From contig CANUEZ040000140.1 of NCBI GenBank assembly GCA_948099385.1, positions 2,046,001-2,110,000 of the forward strand: DNA of 64,000 nt. Direction: 5' to 3'. Position 1 is the stretch's first letter; the number at the start of each line of letters is the position of its first letter. This document shows positions 44,840 through 56,132 of the stretch, piece by piece. A program made the translations under genes and the position numbers. The DNA comes from Fasciola hepatica. Taxonomy: Eukaryota > Platyhelminthes > Trematoda > Plagiorchiida > Fasciolidae. The notes beneath the pieces are model-generated. The model worked only from the letters and a program-made list of their open reading frames with translations. It did not search any database and had not been told where the DNA came from.

Positions 44840-46440
44840 ATGATACAGCTGAAATCCAATGTTTTAATCCTAGCCCTAATTAAGGAGCTTACGACACGAC
44901 ACCAAGACTTAGTGGTTCAGCCCTACCGTCTGGGGTTGCAAAGCAGTCTTGGAGCTTTACCACCAATTTTCACCTTTAGGACAATCCAAAGCTGCAATTT
45001 ATCGCATTTTGGGTCCACGACTTTGGATACTAAACTATACACATCACTGTCCGGCCCAATTCAACTTAACGTCCTGAAATAAACTCGCCTTCTTAGTCGG
45101 GTATCTTTACCGTACTTACCACGTAGCCGGCCCAGCATGTGGAGCTTCATCTCCGTACGAACTAGTGTTTTGGCCACTATGAATCCTGCCAAGTAATCTC
45201 AGGAAGTGTCCCAAGTAAACCGCCTTGGCTCTCTTGACTTCATGGACATTTTGAATGTTTCTGCGGCCCATCTAAAAACCTTCCTGGCTGTGACGGTCGC
45301 CCTGCACAGAGAGGACCACCAACGAGACGACATCATCATCAAAAATTAGGAGATTGACGAGGAGGCGAGAAAAAAACCTTACTGCTTTGTCTTCTAAGCT
45401 CGCCAGCCTTGCTATATGCAATCAATTTCTCTGGACTGCAGAGCTCCCACTGAATGACTGGCGCGGTTGTCTTATTCCCGATGTGGTTTGTAGTATGAGG
45501 TCCATGTTGCGGCCGGGGTTCGGGGGCAGTGGTCACTCATCAAAGGCAGCTTTACCCTTCCCGACGGTGCAGAGAATGACGGTGACAAAATTGTAGCAGC
45601 CAAAAAGGTTTAAAAATGCACGGACCACTCCTTTATTGGTATTGTCCTGCCTTACAGTACGCTAATGACCTTAAAGATGTCATACTACCCGTTAGATCAG
45701 CTCACCATGAGAGTGACCAGCTCACATTAAGGTATAATCTTAGTATGCTGGCACCCTGGAGTCAAGGCATAATCGACCTCACTTGTACTTTCCTCTGCGT
45801 GTCCAGCTCTCTCCAATGTATCACCACCTGTGCTCTTAATGGCTTCTTCCAAAGTTTAACTCCAGCACCCCAAAGACCTTACCAAGTAAAGAAAAACCCG
45901 TGTACTGGAAGATATAGTAACATATAAGATGTAATTCCAGTACGGTTTCAGCCTAACTAACGGAAAAACTATCCCCTCAAACCGATTTTAGAGCTCCAGA
46001 GCTTGCCTTCACTCGGCATAATCGATTTTTATAGGGTAGAATCATTTCTGATTCTTCTTAATTGCGAAGCCTTTGGTTTTATCATCCGAACGCTGCCACT
46101 CTGACGCAAACTTAGGTCAGAAAACCTTGCAGACAGACACTGCCTAATCTGTCCCATCCCTCGATTCACACTGGTGATCAAAGGCTGCTAATGCCATCTC
46201 ATTATTTCCGGTCTGTATCACTGAAAGTTCCCTCTGCTTTACCCTTATCATTCTCCACATAAAATGTACAGCCCGAACATACCCAATAACATTGCGCTTG
46301 CATTCTAGCCGGAGAAGGTAGGTAATCTTAATACGGCCCGCCTGTTACTACGATCTAGGGAAAGCTCATATACACCTCGACAGCTCCCACTTTATAAAAC
46401 AGTAACTCTAGCTTAAGCCTCAAAGTTACCAAGCATCGCA
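44840..46440 (+). mobile_element. Second LINE fragment, RT region
   Basis: In 45616-45927 the plus frame reads LQYANDLKDVILPVRSAHHE followed by LSMLAPWSQ. That is LINE RT motif C 'L-x-YADDLK' with Asp changed to Asn, then the 'L-x-x-L-x-x-W-S' segment of motif D. The flanks (44840-45082 and 45930-46400) are same-strand remains without firm motifs. It is a different copy from the LINE ending near 44.6 kb because that one already has its own motif C and C-terminus. It abuts the gag of the outer BEL/Pao element. Confidence 0.58.
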
Positions 46441-46479
46441 ACTAATCCTGCCACGTATAGGCCACCAAGCTAGCCAGGG

Positions 46480-47401
46480 GTGTCGTCTGTGCCGTATCTG
46501 ATCTCGTGTGGAAGATGCAAAACTGTTCCGCAGCACCGGACCATCCGGGCTACGGGTATGACTCGGACGTCAAGCATACGTTAGAGGCAACTGTTCGCTT
46601 TATACAGTCCGAACTACCTGTTTGTAGGGCTGAAGAAGCGTAATATATAAGGCGGGCTGATCGTGAAGAAATATTCGAAGACTTGGTCAATGACTTGGAC
46701 CGGCAGACAGGAATAGCTGACAGCAGATTCGGTCAACAGGTACATGATGGCAAATAACTGGCCCGGCCAAGCGCCATTCACACAAATTGCTGGGAGATAT
46801 CACCTCTGACATCTGCCCTGGGCAAGCCCACACTCCACTTCGTGTGACGGTTCCACTCCGCTGGACTGAAAGGCTTGCGGCACAAAGCGCAGAATGACTG
46901 ATTGTGCAAGGCTCTCCGAGGTCACAATTGATGAAATTTGGGAAGTGGTTGGGGCGGCAGGGGCGAGCTCCATACGCCTCAAAGACTCCAGCCAAGAAGA
47001 GGCTTACCAAATGCAAGTAAGATGAGACCAGGAAGACTTTCCGTGCAGACACCATGGAGTCATACACCGGTCGCAAGCTTCACCATCGGAAGGTGATCAA
47101 AGGTATAGCCTTGTACGCTCAGTATTCCAGTCAAGCAAGAAACCGCTAGGTTTGGATGCGGTCGCCTCAGCGTTGATGACCCTCAGTAAAGGTGGCTGAG
47201 GTCCTAGCTTCCGTCCACAGAGTATCCGAGGCGAACTTGTTGAAGGAGCTTTCTGCAAGTAAACACCAAGTTGAGTGAACCCTCACGTCACCAAAAGTGA
47301 GCAAGGTGAGCAAGATTCAGGTCATAGCTGAGGTCGCCCGAGACAGTCACTCGTTTTTCTAGACTAGGCCGCGGAGAAGTTCACGTTGAATGATTCGCCG
47401 G
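46480..47401 (+). pseudogene. Outer BEL/Pao element: gag and start of protease, broken
   Basis: Plus-strand frames give DLVWKMQNCSAAPDHPGYGY, LEATVRFIQSELP, RADREEIFEDLVNDLDRQTG and IADSRFGQ, the C-terminal half of BEL/Pao gag. The region from 46670 aligns by eye with 48650-48960 of the inner element (DLTEYLDRQTKITDGRFG). TIDEIWEVVGAAGASSIRL follows. Sequence stops at 47401, where the inner element begins; the continuation resumes at 59423. The 5' LTR and gag N-terminus are missing on the left, where LINE sequence begins. Confidence 0.65.
47397..47401. repeat. Target-site duplication, left (GCCGG)
   Basis: Five bases before the 5' LTR; matches GCTGG after the 3' LTR at four of five positions. 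BEL/Pao integrases typically duplicate 4-6 bp. Confidence 0.65.
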
Positions 47402-47775
47402 TGCAATGACCGGTCGTGGAAAATTCCCCTAAAAACACTGCGGTCCCATGTCTCCTTACCACCACTCACGTATTTACACTATCGACTTGTTTTATACACT
47501 GTTTGTTTTTACGAATCAACGTTTGTTTGTTCGCGCCCAGCGTGCTGCTCTGTCGTATCCTTGTGCTAGTCCTGCGTGACGCACGTGCTCCTTTCTCGCA
47601 CGCCGCAATTTGGTTCTCACGTTTTGAGTCTTTGTGATTGAATAATTGAGATTTGTATCTTTTTCGCATCATTTTTCATTCGATAATCTAGTATCGTGGA
47701 ATCTCACGAACAATTGCCTTCTGATTCAGGGATCCGTTGCAAATCTTGCTACGCACTGCTCAAAAGTGTCTTACA
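47402..47775 (+). repeat. 5' LTR of inner BEL/Pao element
   Basis: 374 nt; differs from the 3' LTR (59049-59422) at eight positions, all within the first ten or the last 53 bases; 47412-47722 (311 nt) is identical. Starts TGCAATGAC where the 3' LTR has TGTAACGAC. A TTGATTGAATAATTGAG-like A/T-rich part near 47640 may hold the poly(A) region. A 73-codon open frame (47416-47637) is identical in both LTRs but has no known domain. Confidence 0.9.
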
Positions 47776-47790
47776 GTACTCAACTGATGA

Positions 47791-48114
47791 ATGTGGAACG
47801 AGAAAATACGCCACATGCCAAGAAAAGGGTCTAAGCAATTAGACTCTGGGCAAGATGTAACACAGCAAGTCACTGAGGAGGTTTTGGGTACTTTTGGTTC
47901 TTTAGTTAATGCTAGATCACCTAGTCCTGTCGGTGCTAGCTCATGTATTACTGAGAGTAAATTGGATTGCTACAGTGCCGAATCGTTTAGGCTAGGGATA
48001 ACAGATCTAGAACAACAACTGTTACTGGCTGGGCCACGGGCCCAGGAAGCAGAAGAGAAGTGTAGACAGAACGAGCGTGAGCAGAAGACTAACGACTATG
48101 ACCTATGTGACTGA
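47791..48114 (+). pseudogene. Inner BEL/Pao gag, N-terminal part
   Basis: An ATG 15 bases after the 5' LTR opens a 107-codon frame; a second in-frame Met is at 47815. Residues about 70-103 (GITDLEQQLLLAGPRAQEAE and on) are rich in Leu, Glu, Gln and Arg with heptad-like spacing, consistent with the coiled coil common before DUF1759 in BEL/Pao gags. The frame ends in TGA at 48112; the gag core continues 60 bases later in another frame. The start is chosen for its position right behind the LTR. Confidence 0.6.
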
Positions 48115-48171
48115 TCAAGATGAAAAAAGGGAAACTCCGGGCCGGTCGCCGAATATTAAACATCACCATCG

Positions 48172-48501
48172 ATCGATCTTCCAAGAGAAGAACTGACAGT
48201 TTTCGTCGGGCGATCTGAAAGTTACTGAAAGTTCATCGAACAGTTCGAAACTTTCGTCGAAAACACGATAATCGACCCCGGGCAAAGGCCTTTCCGTCTG
48301 AATCATTACTGTCGAAGCCGAGCAAGGGGAGCTATCGATAGGTGTACCATGCTGAACCCGAAACATGGCCACGCACGGGCGAGGAAAAGTTTGAGGGACC
48401 TGTTCGGTCAGCCAGTCAAGGTGGCTCGTAATCTGATAGAAAGCTTGATGTTAGAGGCCAGAAGAATCAAGGTTGACGTCCACACAATGGCGACCTGGTG
48501 A
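48172..48501 (+). pseudogene. Inner BEL/Pao gag core (DUF1759), one internal stop
   Basis: In the frame through 48202, IDLPREELTVF is followed by GRSESY, a TGA (48226-48228), then KFIEQFETFVENTI. The family motif is 'LPxLxLPxFxGDPxxYWxFxxxFE', so the stop replaces the conserved Trp (TGG to TGA). The frame then stays open for 90 codons with NHYCRSRARGAIDRC and KSLRDLFGQPVKVARNLIES, both recognisable DUF1759 helices, until TGA at 48499. Gag forms the particle that packages the RNA. Apart from the stop this is well kept. Confidence 0.75.
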
Positions 48502-49120
48502 TCAAAATGAAAAACTTTATTATCCCTTGACCATTCAGGTTGCAGGGCTGGCCTCGATGCAGTGCATACCTTAAAGGACATTGTCCGTTACCCCTCCCCC
48601 GAACTACGGAAGAGGTGGAAATTAAAAGCCGAAGTGACCGTGAGGCTAACTCCGACGACTTGACCGAGTACTTGGATAGGCAAACCAAGATAACCGACGG
48701 CAGATTTGGCTGATCCATCCGGGACAGTAACCGAGTAAACAAACCTAGCACCAGCCGGGCTCAAACCACTGCTCGGGAACACCCGAAATATCAGGCTCGG
48801 AACAACTCACACGCCATTTCGCGCGAGGCTCTAGCGCATCCACGTTGCAGGTTATGTGACGCTAGCCATGGGCTATTGGATTGTCCCAAGTTCTTCAACG
48901 CCACAATAGACGAACGTTGAGGAATGACGGGGACGACAGGAGCGTGCCTTATATGCCTCAACACCACGCTCCGGGGGGCAGCTTGACAGACAAGGAACAG
49001 ATGGGTTCACGCGGGTTGCGCGGGCAGACACCATCGACTTTTACACCAGGCGAAAGAAACTACACCAGAGACGAACATCAAGCCCAGTGTGACTTGTTCA
49101 AAGTCGCCCTCCGCCAGTGA
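48502..49120 (+). pseudogene. Inner BEL/Pao gag C-terminal part with zinc knuckle
   Basis: Frame remnants include DLTEYLDRQTKITDGRFG (about 48658-48711) and, at 48838-48919, HPRCRLCDASHGLLDCPKFF with Cys-x2-Cys-x3-His-x4-Cys spacing, a BEL/Pao-type knuckle, then NATIDER before a stop. Knuckles bind nucleic acid in the particle. Several frameshifts separate these parts. The matching region of the outer element is at 46670-46990. Confidence 0.6.
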
Positions 49121-49153
49121 ACCAGTACGTTTAGGAGTAGTTGACGTGGGGGG

Positions 49154-49522
49154 ATGACCCCAACCGGGATGGTCAAAGCGTTTGCTTTTGTCGACAGTGG
49201 GTCGGACACTACCCTAGTGAAGGCCCGGTTGGCAGAAAAAAAACAGCTCGCTGACATTTTGACGTCGTTAGCAGTGAGCACGGTGGGCGGCACACAAGTA
49301 ATGACTGCCTGCCGGTTGAGGTTACAGCTCATCTCCCTAGACACTAGTGAGCGAATCGAATCAACGGAGGCAGTTACATTAGCTGATCTCCCCATGCGAG
49401 CACCGAGATGGGTGAAGTCAAGTTTGACTAGGTGGCCCCACCTGCAGGATGTAACGGTTGAAGGCTGGGAAGACGACGAAGTGGATTTCCTCATCGGCTG
49501 CTATGTGCCAGAGGCACAGTGA
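49154..49522 (+). pseudogene. Inner BEL/Pao aspartic protease (DUF1758-like)
   Basis: A 122-codon open frame. FAFVDSGSDTTLVKARLAEK has the retropepsin-like active site Asp-Ser-Gly at residues 14-16, intact. Later VSTVGGTQVMTACRLRLQL and VDFLIGCYVPEA ('D-x-L-I-G-x-D-x-P' with the final Asp as Tyr) match the end of the domain. The enzyme cleaves the gag-pol polyprotein. The ATG is probably not a real start because pol is expressed as a fusion with gag. This is the best preserved pol domain of the element. Confidence 0.78.
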
Positions 49523-50280
49523 GTACTTGACCAGGGAGTGGGCAAATGTCAGCACCTTATGTCGTACGCACCGCTCTGGGGCGGATATTGTGTAGTCTAG
49601 CAGGAGGACGTGGTTCCGTAGATTACTTGTCAGCCGAAACGGACTGCATAGAGTATCAAGTGCAACGGCTGTATGAAAAGGAGTTTCAGGACGTCGGGGA
49701 CAATCTGCTATCGTTCTCTCAAGAGGAAAACTTCTCTCGGCAGACAGTGCGGCAAGGAACTAGAGGACTTTAAAACAGTTCGAGGTCCCCCTTCCATGGC
49801 GCGCACTGGCTCACCCTTGGTTCGATAACAGGGACCAAACTCTGAAAAGGCCACTGCGATTGAAGGAATGCTTCAATCAAGACCAGGATCTGTGGGACGA
49901 TGTGCAGAATTAATGAGGCAAAACGAAGTCCTCGGCTAGGTTGAAAAGGTGCCCGAAACCACCGACGGTCGGAAGGGGATCTGGCACCTACCTCATCACC
50001 CGGTTGTCCACCTCAAGAAACCCGAAAGACTAAGGGTGGTTTTCGAATGTGCGGCCAAGTTCCAGGGCAAGCATTGACCGATCGTCTGCTACAAGAACCC
50101 GACTGGACCACGCTACTGGTTGAGGTTTTGTGCCCTTTCAGAGTTGGTAGAGTGGCCTTGACCGCCGACATCAGGGAAATGTTTCATTAGTTGAAAATAC
50201 CGGTATGAGAGCTAGATGCGTTGCTTTTCCTATGGTGGGAAGGGAACAACCGGGACAAAGCAGTGATATCGAACTGGCTT
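49523..50280 (+). pseudogene. Inner BEL/Pao pre-RT linker and RT, N-terminal part
   Basis: TDCIEYQVQRLYEKEFQDVG (from about 49645) is the linker before [22 protein letters not shown] followed by VVFECAA (49978-50055) is the Pao RT segment 'xWYLPHHPVxxxxKPxKxRVVFDxAA'. ALTADIREMFH can be traced near 50156-50190 (motif A, with the metal-binding Asp). Stops are frequent. RT homology breaks off at about 50280 and resumes at 52128, after an inserted LINE piece. Confidence 0.7.
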
Positions 50281-52125
50281 CTTCACGTATGCTTATCCGC
50301 CTCCCGCTCTAGTTTTCAACCACCTCGTACCATCCCATGCACGCCTGGCACGTTTGTTGACTTCAGCTACAAAACCACCGTGGCCCTGGACAACAAGTAG
50401 ATACATCAGACGACAAACATGTCTCATCAAAGCCCAAATTATATACATGTAGAGATTAGTATATATAGACGTACATGTAAGAACGTGGAGAAAAGCTCCT
50501 GTATTTTCCGCCCACTCATCCATGTTTCCTCCTTTTCGTAAGAAGGCGACGTTTTTCTTGCCCTATAATCCAGACCACTCTCTAGTTCACAGCATAACCT
50601 AACGTCAACCTGCAGCATTAGACCTGTAGATACCCCACGATAGGATTTGCCATACATCCTCTGGATCTATCATAAAATCTTGCCATTTGGGTTCTTAGTA
50701 TGTCCCAGTTACTTCTTCGTGGCCTTTAAAACACCACTGTGGGATTCGTCATATACTCCCTAGACCTATTATGCAAACTTCATATTCTGGTTCCTCGTGT
50801 TGCCCAGCTGCTTCCTCAAGTAGCCCTCAGACCCTTTAGTCCATATGCACTTCCACTGCTTTATTAACTCCGAAAGATAAGACTTCCCGGTGAACGGCCG
50901 GATTGATAATCAATGACTTTGCCTAGTAGTGCAAGCGTAGTCAGCCCTCATGAACACCGAATTACAATACCAAAGGCTCCTCATTTCACGAAGACCATTG
51001 TGCCTCATTTCCAACTTCCGTACTCCTATCTGCTATTTTGCTGACGCTAACCCTCCCCTAGGACATCTCCCAGACTGCGATCCTCCCTTTTTCAATTTCA
51101 AAACCACCAGATCATCCGGTTTCCTGGCTACAATATATCTCGCAGACAGCTCATCTTTTTCTCTGCCCGTCGACAACCACATCACAGGCTGGCTACCGCG
51201 AATACGATCTAGTCACCGGGTTTAACCGGCAAAAATTCCTGTGTTTGCTGCATATGCCCCTCTGAGGCTTACTGAGGAATTCTCTCTACAAAACCCTCCC
51301 GATGTCGAAGCCACCGTGCGAGTACTCTTAATCAAATAGTTATCGGTCCAGATTCGGCGATGTCCTCATCCCTCTCATGATGAAACAGCGAACAAAAACC
51401 GCAGCCAACCCTCGCCCAAAAAGCCCAACACAGACATAAAAAGCCACAGAAAACTGAACAAAATAACGTAATCGCCAATTGACCAGCTTAACCTGGTCTA
51501 TTGCAAAGGTTTCCACCCTTGTCTTGCCTTATTTTGTTCCTCGTGGATACGGCATTCCGATTGCTGATTATTCCTTCCTGGAACTTCGTCCATCTTCCTC
51601 CAGCTGCAAACTGCAGACACCAGATGACATACTACATTTCAAGGAACCTGTCTCACGTTTTCGGGGGTACTATTCCTTTTCATGTCAAAAAATCTATGAA
51701 AATTAGTATTCCTCTGCAAACCTCCATGAAATTCTTCCCTTCCCCTTTTGTCTCAACACTAATTACCTTTTAAATGAATGTGAGTATGTTTTACTGTCAA
51801 TTTCCTTGCCTTATTACTGTGAACATTGTATTTCCTGCTTCCCAAGCCAATATCTGTCTGAACATTCCTACATCCGGCCGATTCATTACTATGGCCACAG
51901 TTGACTAGAAATTAATTCGTACTCGCCGTGCATTCTCTTGTAGCTTTGCGTCATTTAAACTCTCCTCAGCCTTAGTCCATTGTTTTTGCAATGAGCGAGT
52001 CCCTCTTGGACATCTGTGAATTTTTCATCTCATTCAGTGACATTGTAAACTCTGATCATGCTTACATGCGTGCCTCTCGACTACGGTCCAGAAATATACC
52101 ACTATTATTATTATTATCATTAAGT
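50281..52125 (+). mobile_element. LINE fragment inserted in the Pao RT
   Basis: About 1.85 kb, pyrimidine-rich on the plus strand, ending in TATTATTATTATTATCA (52103-52119) behind TGATCATGCTTACATGC and CGGTCCAGAAATATACC. That end resembles the 3' end at 40.14-40.21 kb and the reverse complement of 52.61-52.68 kb, so I read it as a LINE 3' end with a TTA tail. The body has no firm RT motif (open stretches 50950-51225 and 51479-51773 are low complexity). Pao RT homology on both sides fixes it as an insertion; the left edge is approximate. Confidence 0.6.
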
Positions 52126-52127
52126 TA

Positions 52128-52400
52128 AAGAATGACCTTCCACCCCTTTCGAAGCCATATCATCAACGTTTTGTGCAAACTACGCCTTTCGAAAACAGTG
52201 AACAAAGATGGAGATTTGGTCCACCGGTCGGTTCTAGATAGGGTCAGCAGAAACTTCCACGTTGACGACTATCTTCGGTCATTCAGTGATGTAGACTCGG
52301 CTCTAGTGCACTTCAGGGGCCTAACAAGATTGCTAGAAGAGGGTGGCTTCCATCTCACGAAATGAATGTCGAAGACCTCAGAAGTGCTTAATGTCACTCC
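52128..52400 (+). pseudogene. Inner BEL/Pao RT, C-terminal part
   Basis: Frame 52132-52365 reads TFHPFRSHIINVLCKLRLSK, then VSRNFHVDDYLRSFSD and LLEEGGFHLTK. The motif 'NFYVDDxLxS' is the Pao RT active site; Tyr is His here but both Asp remain. GGFxLTKW is the following conserved turn. The preceding part of RT ends at 50280 across the LINE insertion. Homology fades after about 52450, close to the second insertion. Confidence 0.75.
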
Positions 52401-54223
52401 CTACCACCGGAGGGCCGACAAAAGAATTTGATCTCCGGAAGGCAGCTTGAAACATGTAAACCCCAAACCCAATAATGGACTACTACCGGTGGATTGTAGG
52501 CTGGCCAACTCCCAAGTGAGCTTTGATGCGAAATACCGAACACTGCTGCCGGCTTGAAGGCTTGTAATAGAACTAATGATCCAACACACCCACGCCGTGA
52601 AAGAACATTAAATATTGAATACCGTATATTTCTTGACCGTGGTCAATAAACATGCACCAGGCAAGATCAGAGAATACAGCAGTACTTGTCAATGTGAGGC
52701 ATTTAAAATTTATAAATTTATGAATCATACAGCAAACGAAATACTATAGTAGAGTCATGTAGTGTTTGAGTGAACTATGGTGGTAGTCGTCGAAGCGGGA
52801 ATTGCGAATCGGTTTCGAATTCGGTGAGGGCGGTATGGGAAGCTGGACAAACATGGGATTGCTGGTAAAAGCGATAATTGGTCGGTCACTAACGAGTAAC
52901 CGGGCGGAAGAGATGCCAAAGAACAATAATAAAAGTAAAGTACGTACGGGGCTGTCAACGTGCAGCCGGAGATGCCAGCGAAATATAGAACACTGATCCA
53001 GCATTGGGTAACTGATTGTGGTGGAAGCATATGAAATAAATGCAAGTGAGCCAAAGGTGATAATAAAACGGAATTTTTGTGCAGGTGGTTTCAGTTTCAT
53101 ATGGAAATTCACGTGAAGGCGAAAAGCTTCACAAGGATTGCAGTGAACGTTTGAGGAGCATGAATGGTGTACGGACGTATAACGGACCTTCAAAGAAGAG
53201 CCTTCAAAGAAACGGATTAGTGGAGGCAGACGCTACTGGTACGGCTAGGCCAAAGTGGGAAGGGAGTGAAGAAAAAAGTTTTTGTGTAGGTGATAAAAAA
53301 ACTATTGGCCAAATTCTGGTTGGCTGCAAATGACAGATATTCTGTTTCATAAAGACCTTGGTTGCAGGTGAGTCAGGTAGTATGTTGAGGATAGAAGGTA
53401 AAAAAAGTCTGGTTTGGCGAAGTGGACAGCGGTGAGGGCTGGGTTCCGGTCATTGGTTTCGTACTATGCTATCCGGTGAGACTTTTATGAGGGATTGTTA
53501 CTCCTTGTAAGGTTCCCCGTATAAGGTCAGCAGGCGAGAGTATAGGTTTAAACCACTGATCAAATCGTCTAGTCCTTACGGTAATCCGGGACTAACGTCA
53601 AGTTGGCCGACAGCTACACAAGTAACCAATACGATCTGAAGGAGATCAGGAGTGCGGCAATTTGGATAGTGTTCCAGCTGTGGGTTATGAATATCATTTT
53701 AATAGAAACCAGAAAATGAACATTTTATTATCTGAACAATTAGTTATCCTTCGGCTAGTGGGCCGGGCTCTTAGGGATCCCCAGACCGAGACTGGTGGCT
53801 TTCTAGGGTAGTTGGGTGATATCAGGTGGGTGGTTGATAGGGAGAGGGTGTCCGTTTTGGAAACAGGAATAAAACAGTAGTAGAGGGTATGATCAGGAAA
53901 AAGAATGGAAAAACAAGAAGATAGCAGTCTGGTCGGTTCACCAGCTGCGATCAAGGACGACAAACCGTGAATAGGAAGGAAGACACTGGGTGTTAAGGTG
54001 AGGATTTTTTTGTGAGAGCCAACGTGCTGGTATTTTGTGGGGTCATGAGAAATCAGAGGTATACGGATGCCGGTTGGAATGGAGTCTTAACTCACCATGA
54101 GGATATGCGCAGAAGAGTGAGGCCTAATTACTATGGCATTGTAGTCTGTGTGGCAAGACTCCGCTGTAGGAGAAAGGCGCAAGAAAAGCAGGATGGGACG
54201 GCTGTGTTCTAACCTGAGGCCGG

Positions 54224-54594
54224 AATTAAGTGAAGGAGAGCGCCTATCACTAAAGGACGAAACGGTTTTTTATATTATTATTTGCATGCATGTGCGCAAA
54301 TTATCTTGTAAAATGGCACGATCTAATTAGGAGTGGGAAGAAAGGTGAGTGGGGCATACCCAGGGTATATATATATAGCTGTATACCTGGATGTGATCAT
54401 CGGACGGGCCATGGGAAAGCGGTCGGAAGCAGAAGATTGGGGCACATTGGGGTCTAATACTAATTAAGTGAAGGTGAGCACCTATGAATAAAGGAAGAAC
54501 CTTTTTTATTTTGTTTATTATGTGTGCAAATTATGACGCAAAATGGCACGATCTGGTAAGGAGGGAGGAGAAAAGTGGGTGGAGCATACCCAAG

Positions 54595-54626
<32 letters not shown>

Positions 54627-54695
54627 GTGTGTTTATATATATATAAGGTGGGGACAGAATTGGTGACGTCATATTTGGGTGTTGAGTTCAGTTAG
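54224..54695 (+). repeat. Tandem duplication of an about 238-bp unit
   Basis: 54224-54461 and 54462-54695 share TTAAGTGAAGG, a CCTAT-A-TAAAGGA block, GTGTGCAAATTAT/GTGCGCAAATTAT, AAAATGGCACGATCT and GCATACCCA followed by a TA repeat. The units are diverged and the TA tract is longer in the second. Confidence 0.65.
54594..54645. repeat. (TA)n-rich tract
   Basis: Imperfect TA/TATG repeat at the end of the second tandem unit. Confidence 0.85.
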
Positions 54696-54872
54696 TGAGC
54701 CACGCTAAGTGAGATAGATGACACCGGATTTTCCAGTTAAAAATCGCAGTGGTGGTGAGAGAAGTATATGTGGTGGGACCTGGTGAGAAAATGAGTCATT
54801 GGAAGCTAAGAGGTATCGAGGAGTGTTGAGTTACTCACCATGCCTGTGTTGATAATTACAGGACAGTGATGA

Positions 54873-54928
54873 GTATATATATACACATATACATATATAT
54901 ACATATATCTACATAATATATATATAGC
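54873..54928. repeat. (TA)n-rich tract
   Basis: Imperfect TATATACA repeat inside the inserted LINE region. Confidence 0.85.
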
Positions 54929-55315
54929 CAACCAGGAATTGGTTACTGACGCAGTTCTTATAGCTTTGTTGAGGTTGGTTTCAGGACCGCAGATGCGATA
55001 TATCTAGATAAAGGTAATAAATCGTGGAGCGGATGAGGCCTGTTGATAATCTGTGGGGAGTATTACGGTGGTCTCTACAGATGCGAGGGATTTACTTCAA
55101 AGGTAAGTTGGCAGGATCTTATAAGTTGGTATGGAAAAGCAGTTAGTGGATGCAGACATGCTTCACATATGTCAATGGCGAAGTCTAAGGAGAAGCGGTC
55201 AAACAAAGCCATCAGAATTTCAAAAGCGGTGAAGCAATTTAGGAAGGTAAGGTGAAGCGAGAAAGCAGAGCAATGGCTTCAAATTCGAGGCCTTTCTCGT
55301 AAGCTTGACTTTAGG

Positions 55316-56035
55316 TTATGTGAAAGTTGAATAAGCGCAAAACAGTTGGGACAGAAGGGAATTCATCAATGGCATGCACGAATGCATACTTTGATTGAGA
55401 AGATCTGATGTGCAGGGGAAGTTTATTCCAGATTCCGGAGTACGTGAGGAGAAAGAACTTTGAGCGTAGGACAACCTTCGCGGATGGTGTGGTAATAGCA
55501 TACTGTCGATTGCTGAGTGAATACACAGTATCCGGGAGAAGCACAACTCGTTGGAAGAATAGGATTGCTTAGTCAATAGCTTATACAGAAATACTAAATT
55601 CAGCTTGATGCGACGGAGCCACAGTGATTCGATTTTGAGAGATAAGCATCGCTCCCTGCAGTTTAAGTTGGACGACCAGCCGATAAGCTGCTTTTTGAAT
55701 CTTATTTGAATGCATTCGATAATGATCCTGTCGGATTTTCTCATACTAGTGAAGGTTAGGGGACAATATTCGGGAAGGGGCCTGGCATGTACTTTGTACA
55801 TGTAGAGAATGTTCCGCCTCAGCTGAAAGGATCTGAACAGAAGACTAAGACACTTTTTAGCCTTCGCCGTTTGGAAGACAGCATGTTCCGAGAAGTTAAA
55901 AGAGGAAGAATAACTTAAGCCAGGGTCTCCTACTAAGGGCTGGCTGTCGATGGGTGAACCGCCAATGCATAAATGGCCAGGAGGAACCTGGCTTTTGTGA
56001 GTAAGAAAAATGCACTTGTCGGCAGAGAATTCCAT
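55316..56035 (-). pseudogene. LINE ORF2 C-terminal domain, minus strand
   Basis: A 239-codon open frame directly downstream of the RT. It starts MEFSADKCIFLTHKS ('WxLxFNxxKCxxL') and contains HLCIGGSPI, FNFSEHAVFQTAKAKKCLSL, and ESLWLRRIKLNLVFLYKLL, the 'L-x-x-R-R-x-x-x-x-L-x-x-x-Y-K-x-x' signature of CR1-like ORF2 C-termini. The frame differs from the RT frame by one base and a stop-rich 100-bp gap (56036-56132) separates them. The normal role is RNA binding and support of RT. Confidence 0.72.
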
Positions 56036-56132
56036 CGCCCAGGTTGAGTACCATTCATCGAGAGCGGCTTAATCAGCAGAGATTTTAGGGAAAGTAGTAC
56101 TGAGGTTGCCAGGCTAAGGAGTGTAGATTATC

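Noticed and set aside
47466..47672. Antisense 68-codon frame in the LTRs (also 59113-59319) as a gene
   Set aside because: It is a mirror of the LTR sequence with no known domain; identity between copies is explained by the LTR pair itself.
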